From Pseudalkalibacillus hwajinpoensis (GTDB lineage Bacteria > Bacillota > Bacilli > Bacillales > Guptibacillaceae): a stretch of DNA of 64,000 nucleotides. The notes under the pieces were generated by a model, which did no database searches, was not told the DNA's origin, and was given only the letters and a program-made list of their open reading frames with translations. How positions within the stretch are numbered: the stretch's first letter is position 1; every line of letters starts with the position of its first letter. The translations under genes and the position numbers were made by a program. Shown here piece after piece: positions 25,564-33,110 of this stretch. Where the stretch lies: the NCBI RefSeq assembly GCF_039851965.1, contig NZ_CP156674.1:806001-870000 (forward strand). Reading direction: 5' to 3'.

Positions 25564-25632
25564 TGTTATAATACAATTTGTTTTATTTGATAGTATTATA
25601 TAACAACCCACAAAAAAGGTTCAACCTTTTTT
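25564..25632 (-). promoter_or_regulatory. Promoter and two inverted repeats of the glyoxylate operon
   Basis: On the minus strand TTGAAC (25619-25624), an 18-base spacer and TATAAT (25595-25600) form a good sigma-A promoter. A 10-base-arm inverted repeat (AAAAAAGGTT, one base, AACCTTTTTT, 25612-25632) covers the -35 box. A second imperfect repeat (arms 25564-25574 and 25593-25605) overlaps the -10 box and the early transcript. Their position suggests operators; the regulator is unknown. Confidence 0.5.
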
Positions 25633-25716
25633 TCAGAAAACTTTTAAAATCTGTAAATATTACAAAAAACAGTAATAGAATCTGTCTATTTTTAAGTCAT
25701 TCGATTAAGAACAACA

Positions 25717-25745
25717 AAAAAACGCGTGCAGCGCACGCGTTGTGT
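25717..25745 (-). terminator. Terminator of the DinB gene
   Basis: AACGCGTGCGC and GCACGCGTT form a stem followed by T7 on the minus strand, 4 bases beyond the gene. Confidence 0.85.
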
Positions 25746-25748
25746 GTA

Positions 25749-26246
25749 TTAAACAGTTGATTTCGACCAGAGTTCTTTCACTCCACATGCCCTCTTAATA
25801 CCGCTTATTGTTCCAAGATGAAGATTCTCATGGTTCATTAAGAAAAGCAGAAGCTCTGAAACCGTTTCGAGGGTGAGGTAAGACCCAATCGAAAAAGGAT
25901 TTTCAAGTTGTTCATTAAGTTTCCCTTCTAAGGATTTAAAGCGATTGTTCTGTTCCAAAAGGTGGTGTTTCAATTCAATCAGATCTGGTGGCTCTACCGT
26001 CCATTCAGTTGGATGAGTTCCCGCCTTAAAGAGTGAAGAATAATGGTCAGGGAGATTATTTTCCATTCCTGTAAAACGATGAAGCACTAATTCAGCTGTT
26101 ACTAGAATATGACCAATGTTCCATCTTACTGTGTTGGAAAACCCTTCAGGGAGTTTGTCAGCTATCTCTTCTGTACTTGCTTCTAGTGCTTGAATCGTGC
26201 GGTAGCGCCAGAATGTAAACTGCTTAATCAATTGAGCATCATCCAT
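25749..26246 (-). CDS. DinB superfamily protein
   Basis: The 165-residue protein is a DinB/DUF664-type four-helix bundle, a family that binds a metal through three His residues. Visible candidates are VRWNIGHILVTAELVLHR and FLMNHENLHLGTISGIKR, the usual two His sites. Relatives include thiol-transferase-like enzymes and bacillithiol S-transferases; the substrate here is unknown. The ribosome site is AAAGGTGG. Confidence 0.83.
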   Translation of the reverse strand: MDDAQLIKQFTFWRYRTIQALEASTEEIADKLPEGFSNTVRWNIGHILVTAELVLHRFTGMENNLPDHYSSLFKAGTHPTEWTVEPPDLIELKHHLLEQNNRFKSLEGKLNEQLENPFSIGSYLTLETVSELLLFLMNHENLHLGTISGIKRACGVKELWSKSTV

Positions 26247-26332
26247 ATTAAAACCACCTTTGTTTTTTTATGAACCGCCTATAATAGGGGCATTACTAAT
26301 CATTCGCGATTTTCTATTCAATTCCTACATTA

Positions 26333-26458
26333 TTATGACTCGCTTAATTGGTTCATAAGCTTTTGATCTCCCACGTCCTTAGCATGGTCAATTGCAGTAA
26401 GACCGCTTCTAACACTAAGTAGTGGATCTGCTCCACCTATAGTGTGATCAACATTCAC
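26333..26458 (-). pseudogene. Ankyrin-repeat C-terminal remnant
   Basis: About 41 codons remain open. The reading GGADPLLSVRSGLTAIDHAK followed by DVGDQKLMNQLSES is the end of an ankyrin repeat protein (GADP, GLTAIDHA and the helix-turn-helix spacing). There is a stop codon upstream in frame, no ribosome site at the only possible GTG, and no further repeat. It is most simply a decayed gene. Confidence 0.55.
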
Positions 26459-26480
26459 TATTAATTAAACTTAACATTAG

Positions 26481-26508
26481 AAAAAGCACCCATTACAGGT
26501 GCTTTTCA
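26481..26508 (-). terminator. Terminator of the thioredoxin-like gene
   Basis: AAAGCACCTG and GGGTGCTTT form a stem with a T-rich tail on the minus strand. Confidence 0.8.
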
Positions 26509-26841
26509 CTATTCATCAAGCATAGACGTGATTCGTCTAATTGATGAACGGAACGATTCAATATTCACAAACCGAGCTTCCCTGATGCTTTCTCTTCCTT
26601 CTACATATAAGAGAAGGACAGGGATTGTAAAAACAGAAAATTCTCCTGCGGCTTCAGGGATTTCATGAACATTGAGCTTTTCCCTTTTGATTTGTGGAAA
26701 TTCTTCTAACACGTCCTCAACTTGAGGTAAAAGCGCATGGCAAACAGAACAATTCGTGCCATAAAGGTAAAGGAAATATAGCTCATACTCCTCAATTCCT
26801 TTCCGCGCTCCCTCTAGCGAAATCTGTTTCAATTGCTCCAC
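26509..26841 (-). CDS. Thioredoxin-like protein (CSVC active site)
   Basis: The 110-residue protein has a thioredoxin fold with the motif GTNCSVCHALLPQVEDVL near residues 28-45 and the cis-Pro in FTIPVLLLYVEGRE near residue 72. The active site CSVC differs from the usual CGPC of thioredoxin, so redox properties probably differ. The start may be GTG at 26841 or TTG at 26832, which has the better-placed AAGG site. It lies just after the DUF1206 gene in the same direction. Confidence 0.84.
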   Translation of the reverse strand: MEQLKQISLEGARKGIEEYELYFLYLYGTNCSVCHALLPQVEDVLEEFPQIKREKLNVHEIPEAAGEFSVFTIPVLLLYVEGRESIREARFVNIESFRSSIRRITSMLDE

Positions 26842-26860
26842 CTTCTTAAAGCGTTGTTCA

Positions 26861-27700
26861 TTATGAAAAGTTCATTCTTTTATTCTTACCCTTAACGAAC
26901 ATAAAGATGCCATATGCAATGAATCCAATTGCAACGAGTCCAAGGAGAATGGCGCCATGCGGCTGCTGTGCTAGTTCAGAAAGAGCTCCATCGAGTCCTT
27001 TAGTTTTATCAGGCTTAGCAGTAACCGCCGTCTGAATAAAGAAGACACCCATCATTGCAAAAACAACACCACGTGCTGATAGTCCAATTTGACCTGCACG
27101 TTTGCCCCACCATTCTTCCTTCTCGTGCATCTCATACTGCTTGAGTTGTTTCATAAATGACTTCTTATATGCACGAATCACTTGATATACACCAAATCCA
27201 ATGAAGCATAGCCCAATAAAGCCAATAACCCATTGACCAAATGGTTGTCCTAATAATTTAGCCGACATGGATTGATTACTGCCAGAAGAAGAACTACCAG
27301 CTCTCGTAATGATTGAAAACGCATTATATGCAAGAAATAGATGCACAACACCAGCTCCAAACAAACCGATACGGATCACAATCCCCTTCGTATCACTCCC
27401 ATAATTATCGGGATCCTTAATCGCCTGAATGGCTTTCCATAATGCATAACCAATTAACCCAACTATAAGTAGCCAAAGAAGCACTTCTCCAAATGGTTTC
27501 CCTGCAATGGTAACAAATGCTCCTTTGGAATCGGTTGTTTTACCACCCGGTCCAAAAGCAGCCTGAAATGAAAGAATCCCGATAATTAAGTATACAACAC
27601 CTTTAGCTGCATACCCCATTCTTGCTAACCCTCTTATCCAGGGCTTTACATCGTTCGTTGCCTGTCTTGCTTTGTGTTTTGCTGCAGTACCCGTGTCCAT
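26861..27700 (-). CDS. DUF1206 membrane protein
   Basis: The 279-residue protein has six membrane helices arranged as three similar pairs. Each pair begins with a variant of ARMGYAAKGVVYLIIGILSF (also IRIGLFGAGVVHLFLAYNAF and GQIGLSARGVVFAMMGVFFI). This triplicated pattern is DUF1206, of unknown function. The ATG at 27700 has GGAAGGAG upstream and is preferred over a longer frame to 27775. It is followed after 20 bases by the thioredoxin-like gene. Confidence 0.85.
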   Translation of the reverse strand: MDTGTAAKHKARQATNDVKPWIRGLARMGYAAKGVVYLIIGILSFQAAFGPGGKTTDSKGAFVTIAGKPFGEVLLWLLIVGLIGYALWKAIQAIKDPDNYGSDTKGIVIRIGLFGAGVVHLFLAYNAFSIITRAGSSSSGSNQSMSAKLLGQPFGQWVIGFIGLCFIGFGVYQVIRAYKKSFMKQLKQYEMHEKEEWWGKRAGQIGLSARGVVFAMMGVFFIQTAVTAKPDKTKGLDGALSELAQQPHGAILLGLVAIGFIAYGIFMFVKGKNKRMNFS

Positions 27701-27823
27701 TATGAATCTCCTTCCGAAAGATCGTATAATTAAGTCTTCGATTCTATTCCCATTTCTAATTATTTTCAATCCCAAAGATTAATAGTAAAACTAACCAAAT
27801 ACAGAAGCACAATTTCACATTCA

Positions 27824-27868
27824 AAAAAATAGCCCTTTAAGCGAATCCAGCATTCGCTTAAAGGGCTG
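27824..27868 (-). terminator. Terminator of the mnt operon
   Basis: AGCCCTTTAAGCGAAT and ATTCGCTTAAAGGGCT form a perfect 16-base stem followed by ATTTTTTT on the minus strand, about 110 bases after mntD. Confidence 0.85.
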
Positions 27869-27982
27869 CTAATTGAGGAGATAGACTTGTGGGCACAAGC
27901 TATCGCATTTCTTTACTATACTATAACTAACATAATTTTCATATAGTTTTGAATCATTTCTTTTTTGATTTATCGCGTTAAA

Positions 27983-28870
27983 TTATGAAGATTGCTCAGC
28001 AACAATGGATCTTCTTGCCAGCAATTTAGATAATAAGCCATGTCTTGGAGACAAAACAAAGGTGATCGCAAATAATAAACCAGCAATTGATGCCATTGAG
28101 CCAGAAATGGAGATGTTCCAGGCAAGAGCGGCGTAATAACCACCTACAGCTGATAGTACACCAATGCCTGCACTAATAAACAACATCACAAGCAGTCGAT
28201 CTGTTAATAAGTAGGCTGTTGCACCCGGTACAATCAGCATCGCAACTACAAGGATGGCCCCGACACTATCAAATGATGCTACAGTTGTAATTGATACCAT
28301 CGACATGAGTAAGTAGTGAATAAACATGACTGGAATTCCAATTGCTGAAGCCATTGCTGGATCAAATGAACTGATTTTGATCTCCTTGTAAAATAGGACA
28401 ATGACTACTAAATTGATGAGGAGTACACTGCCAAGCATCCAAACGGCAGATGGCCCGAGATCCCTTCCGCCCACTGTTAATGTATTCCATGGTATGAACG
28501 TAATTTCTCCCATGAGAGCGTGATTGACGTCCAAGTGCACCTTCCCGGCGAACGCTGAAAGAAGAATGACACCAAAAGCAAATAGTGAAGTAAATACGAC
28601 ACCGATCGCGGCGTCTGACTGCACACCGCTTGAATGGAGTACCTGCACTAAGAAAGCTGTTAACAAACCAATAATCCCTGCCCCGACGAGCATATAAATT
28701 CCTTCAAGGGAATGACTGACAAGATACGCGAGCACAATGCCAAGAAGCACTGTGTGACTTATGGCGTCAGCTAGCATCGCCATTTTTCTTAAAATGAGAA
28801 AGCAGCCGACAATGCCACACGTCACTCCAACAAGGGAACCGGTTAAGATAATCCATGCACCATAACTCAT
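27983..28870 (-). CDS. mntD: Manganese ABC transporter permease MntD
   Basis: The 295-residue protein is a metal ABC-3 family permease with about eight membrane helices and typical sequence (GCFLILRKMAMLADAISHTVLLG, GAILVVAMLIVPGATAYLLT). It forms the membrane channel of the manganese importer together with MntC. Its ATG overlaps the mntC stop codon (ATGA at 28867-28870), which indicates translational coupling. The DtxR-type MntR would be the expected regulator. Confidence 0.9.
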   Translation of the reverse strand: MSYGAWIILTGSLVGVTCGIVGCFLILRKMAMLADAISHTVLLGIVLAYLVSHSLEGIYMLVGAGIIGLLTAFLVQVLHSSGVQSDAAIGVVFTSLFAFGVILLSAFAGKVHLDVNHALMGEITFIPWNTLTVGGRDLGPSAVWMLGSVLLINLVVIVLFYKEIKISSFDPAMASAIGIPVMFIHYLLMSMVSITTVASFDSVGAILVVAMLIVPGATAYLLTDRLLVMLFISAGIGVLSAVGGYYAALAWNISISGSMASIAGLLFAITFVLSPRHGLLSKLLARRSIVAEQSS

Positions 28871-30237
28871 GATGACTTCACCTCTTTTTTCCGCTGTTTC
28901 TCTGTACTTGATTGTGTTCTTGAAGAATAATACTTTCCACCTTTTTCGAAGTGGGAAGGGTCAAGTTTGGGTGTACGCTCATGAACAGCCATTAATTGTT
29001 TAAGCTCTTCTAAGGTGCTTTTAGGAATCGCTTCATATTGCCACGTTTCGTTAGCAGCTAATTGAAGATGAGCAAACTTCATTTCGTACATCGTATACAT
29101 TTCAAATAAACGATTGTTAAATGTAATATCGTAAGCTTCCTTGGCCCCATTCCCGGTCAGGCGCCATTTAGCTTCTGAAGGCATTAAGAGATGCCCTTCT
29201 CTTTTAAGTCGCTGTAGATTAGAATCGAGCGTACGGCCTGCCATCTTTCTTCTATTAATTAATTGATCGCGGGAAAATGAAAGCCCCTGATCAGATTGGC
29301 TTGCTTCCTCTGATAGATCATACATCGTTTGCAGGACCGATTCTCTAGCTACTTTCTTACGAATCTTGTATAATTTTAACCCTTTTGAAACAAGTCCGCG
29401 ATTCGGTGCAAGAATGAGAGAAATCAAGAAAATCATGGTAGCTGAAAGAACGATAACAGGTCCAGTTGGAAGGCGACTTGCCATTGAGCTTAGAATTGTT
29501 CCGAGAATCCCTGATAGCGCCCCGATAGTACCTGCTACAATAACCATTCGATCAAGTCGGTCCGTCCAGTACCGCGCAGATATCGCTGGTGTGATGAGCA
29601 TCGCTGCCATCAAAATCACACCAACAGCCTGTAAACCGATGACAACAGCACTTACAATCAGCGTCATTAAAAGGGCGTTCAGAAAGCTGGTTGGAAGCCC
29701 GATTCCTTTCGCGAATTGTCGATCAAAGGTAAACAATTTTAACTCTTTAAACAAAAGAAACGTAATGATCAGAAGCACGATGGCAACACCTGAAATAACC
29801 TTGACGTCATTTCCAACAAGTGATGCAGCTTGGCCGAAAATAAAGTCATCCAGTCCGCTCTGGTTTCCGTTCTCAGACTGGGCGATTTTAGTAAGCAGGA
29901 CAATTCCAAACCCGAAAAACACTGAAAGGACTAATCCTATCGCCGTATCTTCTTTAATTCGTGAATGGTTGATGATCGCCTGGATAAAATAAGTGGCCAG
30001 CAAACCTGAGAGTGCCGCCCCAACGAGAAACCATCCGATTGATTTTGTTCCGTAAAGAAGGAATGCAAGACAAATTCCTGGGAGTGCAGCATGAGCCATG
30101 GCGTCTCCAATCAAGCTTTGCTTTCGAAGGAGAGCAAAACTGCCCAGCACCCCGCTTGCTATTCCTAGAAGTATGGACCCGAATAAAACCCATTGTGTAT
30201 TTGCATCCTGCAAGGTTAAGAGAAGCTCAGTCCACAT
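28867..30237 (-). CDS. mntC: Manganese ABC transporter permease MntC with C-terminal winged helix
   Basis: The 456-residue protein starts with an ABC-3 permease (LGIASGVLGSFALLRKQSLIGDAMAHAALPG, about eight helices to residue ~285). A soluble tail of about 165 residues follows, with a winged-helix-like segment (INRRKMAGRTLDSNLQRLKREGHLL, then WRLTGNGAKEAYDI) and a MntR-like dimer-helix segment. B. subtilis MntC is also long, so the fusion is a feature of the family. It lies between mntB and mntD and has a strong AAGGAGG site. Confidence 0.88.
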   Translation of the reverse strand: MWTELLLTLQDANTQWVLFGSILLGIASGVLGSFALLRKQSLIGDAMAHAALPGICLAFLLYGTKSIGWFLVGAALSGLLATYFIQAIINHSRIKEDTAIGLVLSVFFGFGIVLLTKIAQSENGNQSGLDDFIFGQAASLVGNDVKVISGVAIVLLIITFLLFKELKLFTFDRQFAKGIGLPTSFLNALLMTLIVSAVVIGLQAVGVILMAAMLITPAISARYWTDRLDRMVIVAGTIGALSGILGTILSSMASRLPTGPVIVLSATMIFLISLILAPNRGLVSKGLKLYKIRKKVARESVLQTMYDLSEEASQSDQGLSFSRDQLINRRKMAGRTLDSNLQRLKREGHLLMPSEAKWRLTGNGAKEAYDITFNNRLFEMYTMYEMKFAHLQLAANETWQYEAIPKSTLEELKQLMAVHERTPKLDPSHFEKGGKYYSSRTQSSTEKQRKKEVKSS

Positions 30238-30249
30238 AGTAAACCCTCC

Positions 30250-31005
30250 TTATGGCTGCACAACAAACGATTGGTTAACCTGAGTATCAAGAAATGCCAG
30301 GCGTCCCCCATACGTTTTTTGTAAATTATCTATTGTAAATACCTCTTCTGTCGGACCAAGCGCAATTGTTCGCTTGTTTAACAGTAGCGTCCAATCAAAG
30401 TATTCCTTAACGGTTTGTAGATCATGATGAACAACGAGTACGGTTTTCCCCTGTGCTTTTAATTCATTTAATAATGAAATAATCGCCTTTTCAGTAGCAG
30501 CGTCAACTCCTACGAATGGTTCATCCATGAAATAAACTGTCGCGTCCTGAGCAAGCGCTCTTGCGAGAAAAACACGTTGCTGCTGGCCGCCTGAAAGCTG
30601 GCTAATTTGACGGTTAGCGTACTCCTTCATCCCAACCTTATCCAGCGCCTGAAGAGCTATGGCAGTGTCCTTCTTGCCAGGACGTCTAAACCATCCGATA
30701 TGCCCATATCGCCCCATCAATACAACATCCAGGGCATTTGTTGGAAAGTCCCAGTCTACAGAACCTCGCTGGGGTACGTACCCTACAAGCTTTCTCTGCG
30801 TACGATACGGCTTTCCGTAGATTTCCACTGTCCCTGAAGCGGTTGGAATAAGGCCTAATATTGCTTTAATAAGAGTCGATTTTCCTGCTCCATTAGGTCC
30901 GACAACACCAATCAGCTTTCCCTCCGGCATTGTGAACGTCACTTCTTGAAGAACAGGTTTCCGGTCATAAGCTACCGTTACGTTTGATACATTTATTGGA
31001 TTCAT
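30250..31005 (-). CDS. mntB: Manganese ABC transporter ATP-binding protein MntB
   Basis: The 251-residue ATPase powers manganese import. The Walker A motif is GPNGAGKSTLI near residue 36, the signature is LSGGQQQRV and Walker B is TVYFMDEPFVGVD, followed by the switch His in VVHHDL. The ATG at 31005 is preferred because GGGAG lies 8 bases upstream; the frame also has an ATG at 31026 with no ribosome site. It follows mntA and is 12 bases before mntC. Confidence 0.92.
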   Translation of the reverse strand: MNPINVSNVTVAYDRKPVLQEVTFTMPEGKLIGVVGPNGAGKSTLIKAILGLIPTASGTVEIYGKPYRTQRKLVGYVPQRGSVDWDFPTNALDVVLMGRYGHIGWFRRPGKKDTAIALQALDKVGMKEYANRQISQLSGGQQQRVFLARALAQDATVYFMDEPFVGVDAATEKAIISLLNELKAQGKTVLVVHHDLQTVKEYFDWTLLLNKRTIALGPTEEVFTIDNLQKTYGGRLAFLDTQVNQSFVVQP

Positions 31006-31026
31006 CCGTCCTTCTCCCTTCATCAT

Positions 31027-31956
31027 CTATTTTAAAGCTTTAACAATGGTCTCAATGTTATGTCGATACATTCCTGTGTAAGTCCCTTCTGGCGAACCTT
31101 TAGCACCCATGGCATCTGAAAAAAGTTCTCCGCCTATCTCAACCTCGTGTCCCTTTTCTCTTGCGCCTTCTACTACAGCATTGATTGAGCGCTCGGAAAT
31201 ACTACTTTCAATAAAAACAGCTTTAATGTTTCGATCAGCGAGTACTTTGACAAGGTTCTGAACGTCGCGCAAACCATATTCAGAGTCTGTACTTAATCCC
31301 TGTAACCCCTTAACTTCCATTCCATAAGCCTGACCGAAGTATTGGAATGCATCGTGGGCTGTAACTAAAACGCGACTTTCTTCGGGTATTTCGTTTATTT
31401 GCTCTTGCGCTTCTTTTTGCAGCGTTGTTAACTCTTCCAGATAAGCTTCTGTATTTTTCACATAGTCCGCTTCATTCTCTGGATCATATTCAATCAATCC
31501 ATCACGCACTTCTTCAACTGCGTACTTCCATAGCTCAATATCAAACCAGACGTGAGGATCAACGGCTGCTGAATTCGCCTGGTCTACTAATAACATGTCT
31601 TCAGGAATTGCTTCAGCTACTGGATGCGTTGGTTTCTCGCTTTTCATTTTCGCGAAAATATCACCCATTTTTCCTTCAAGATGAAGTCCGTTGTAAAAGA
31701 TAATATCTGCGTTTGATAATTTCGTGATATCACCTTGTGATGCTTTATATAAATGTGGGTCAATCCCAGGACCCATAAGTGACTCTACTGTGACATGCTC
31801 TTTCCCAATGTTTTTGACGATGTCACCTATCTGTCCGATCGTTGTTGTAACTTTAACCGTGTCGCCACTTTTTTTATCAGTTTCAGTGCTATTACATCCT
31901 GAAAGGATAAGTACAAATAAAGATAAACCAAGAAGATATCCAAACCATTTTTTCAT
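31027..31956 (-). CDS. mntA: Manganese-binding lipoprotein MntA
   Basis: The 309-residue protein is a cluster 9 metal-binding lipoprotein. The signal peptide ends in LSGC. The metal ligands are visible: His in GPGIDPHLYK, His in AVDPHVWFD, Glu in VFIESSIS and Asp near GELFSDAMG. Manganese rather than zinc is inferred from the gene order mntABCD, the missing His-rich loop and the MntR-like site upstream. The ATG at 31956 is preferred over a TTG at 31965. Confidence 0.9.
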   Translation of the reverse strand: MKKWFGYLLGLSLFVLILSGCNSTETDKKSGDTVKVTTTIGQIGDIVKNIGKEHVTVESLMGPGIDPHLYKASQGDITKLSNADIIFYNGLHLEGKMGDIFAKMKSEKPTHPVAEAIPEDMLLVDQANSAAVDPHVWFDIELWKYAVEEVRDGLIEYDPENEADYVKNTEAYLEELTTLQKEAQEQINEIPEESRVLVTAHDAFQYFGQAYGMEVKGLQGLSTDSEYGLRDVQNLVKVLADRNIKAVFIESSISERSINAVVEGAREKGHEVEIGGELFSDAMGAKGSPEGTYTGMYRHNIETIVKALK

Positions 31957-32100
31957 TTTCAACAACTCTCCTTTTTAAATTTAATCCGTTACATGAAGTT
32001 CTAGACTAACGTATGGCCTTTGATGTTGCGGTGTGCTTTTCCATCTAACATTAACGAAAAATAGTTGCTCAATCTCTCTATTTTTCACCTAGCAAACAAG

Positions 32101-32118
32101 TTTTTCCCTTAGGCAACA
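32101..32118 (-). promoter_or_regulatory. MntR-like operator
   Basis: GTTGCCTAAGGGAAAAAC on the minus strand closely resembles MntR boxes of the mntA and mntH promoters (TTTGCCTTAAGGAAA type). It lies 145 bases upstream of mntA. The rest of the 406-base gap holds a GAGTTGA/TCAACTC repeat (32135-32150), an AT-rich stretch and the promoter of the stress gene on the other strand. Confidence 0.6.
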
Positions 32119-32280
32119 CTATTTTAAAAAAACAGAGTTGAGGTCAACTCAACCCAAAATCCACAATTGTGCCCGCGCCTATAAATGTTTCCTTAGTACA
32201 AAATTATCGCGTTGATGCATTTTTGTCAACTTATTTTATTCTAAAATTCTCTAAAATAGAATCATTTCTATTTCTCTTAG

Positions 32281-32323
32281 TGTGATGTTCGTCACAGTTT
32301 TTATAATCACTAGGGCATACAAT
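32281..32323 (+). promoter_or_regulatory. Crp/Fnr-type site and -10 box before the stress gene
   Basis: TGTGA-N6-TCACA at 32281-32296 is a perfect Crp/Fnr-family palindrome. TACAAT at 32318-32323 is a candidate -10 box. With a start near 32330 the palindrome is centred at about -41.5, the class II activator position. In B. subtilis this motif is bound by Fnr. The regulator here is inference. Confidence 0.6.
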
Positions 32324-32362
32324 AGAAGTAAGAAAACAAACTATTTCTAGGAGGGGTATACA

Positions 32363-32851
32363 ATGAGTGCAAAACATTCCAAAATACTCGTTGCAGTTGA
32401 TGGGTCTGATTCTGCTGAGGTAGCATTTTCGAAGGCGGTAGAAATCGCTTTACAAGATCAGGCTTTTCTGCTCATTGGGCACGTAATCGATACTAGAAAT
32501 TTCTCTACCTTCGAGCTATATGACATTGCAACAGAACGAGCCGAAGACTTCGGCAAACGTCTTTTGAAAGAATACGAAGAAAAAGCTGCTATAGCTGGTG
32601 TCAATGATGTTAAAAGCGTCATTGAATACGGTTCACCAAAAGCAAAGATTGCTAGAAAAATCGCTCCTGAGCATGATATTGATCTCATTGTTTGCGGTGC
32701 AACCGGAATGAATCGGGTTGAAAGACTTCTAATGGGAAGTGTCTCTGAACACATCACGAGAAACGCTAACTGTGATGTTCTGGTGGTTAGAGGGGTAAAA
32801 GTACCAGTTCACGAGGGGATTAAAAATGAAAGTGGGAGACAAAATTCGTAA
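32363..32851 (+). CDS. Universal stress protein, UspA family
   Basis: The 162-residue protein has the Usp fold: KILVAVDGSDSAEVAFSKAV at the start and the ATP-binding motif GATGMNRVERLLMGSVSEHI (G-2x-G-9x-G-S) near residues 115-134, ending NCDVLVVRG. Such proteins are induced by stress or energy limitation. The ribosome site is AGGAGG. The last 26 bases overlap the start of an XRE-type gene, and a perfect Crp/Fnr-type palindrome lies upstream. Confidence 0.9.
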   Translation: MSAKHSKILVAVDGSDSAEVAFSKAVEIALQDQAFLLIGHVIDTRNFSTFELYDIATERAEDFGKRLLKEYEEKAAIAGVNDVKSVIEYGSPKAKIARKIAPEHDIDLIVCGATGMNRVERLLMGSVSEHITRNANCDVLVVRGVKVPVHEGIKNESGRQNS

Positions 32852-33056
32852 ACATAGATTGGAAGCAGACATGACTGTTGAAGAACTTGCCTTTAAAGTT
32901 AGAATTGGCTCCGGACTCATGCAGCGAATTGCAGAAAATCATTTTGACCCGGACGGGCAAACCCTTCTCAAAATATCGACTGCCCTTGATATTCCAGCAT
33001 CAGAATTTCTAGAAAAAGAAACAATTGAGGTGCTTCAACAGACTGATACGAATTAA
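32826..33056 (+). CDS. XRE-family helix-turn-helix protein, 76 aa
   Basis: The 76-residue protein is mostly one Cro/CI-type helix-turn-helix domain: KVGDKIRKHRLEADMTVEEL, then AFKVRIGSGLMQRIAENHF and LLKISTALDIPASEFLE. The start lies inside the stress gene, with GAGGGG 7 bases upstream, so the two genes are co-expressed. A role as regulator of the pair or as a sensor partner is inference. Confidence 0.82.
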   Translation: MKVGDKIRKHRLEADMTVEELAFKVRIGSGLMQRIAENHFDPDGQTLLKISTALDIPASEFLEKETIEVLQQTDTN

Positions 33057-33071
33057 GCAATTCGAGTAATC

Positions 33072-33110
33072 TAAAAAAGCGCTGGCGAAATTTTGCCAGC
33101 GCTTTTTATT
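33072..33110. terminator. Bidirectional terminator
   Basis: AAAAGCGCTGGC and GCCAGCGCTTTTT form a long stem shared by the XRE gene on the plus strand and the histidine kinase on the minus strand. Confidence 0.85.

Noticed and set aside
29366..29992. 208-codon plus-strand frame opposite mntC
   Set aside because: The composition is that of a complement of membrane protein codons; mntC on the other strand is certain.
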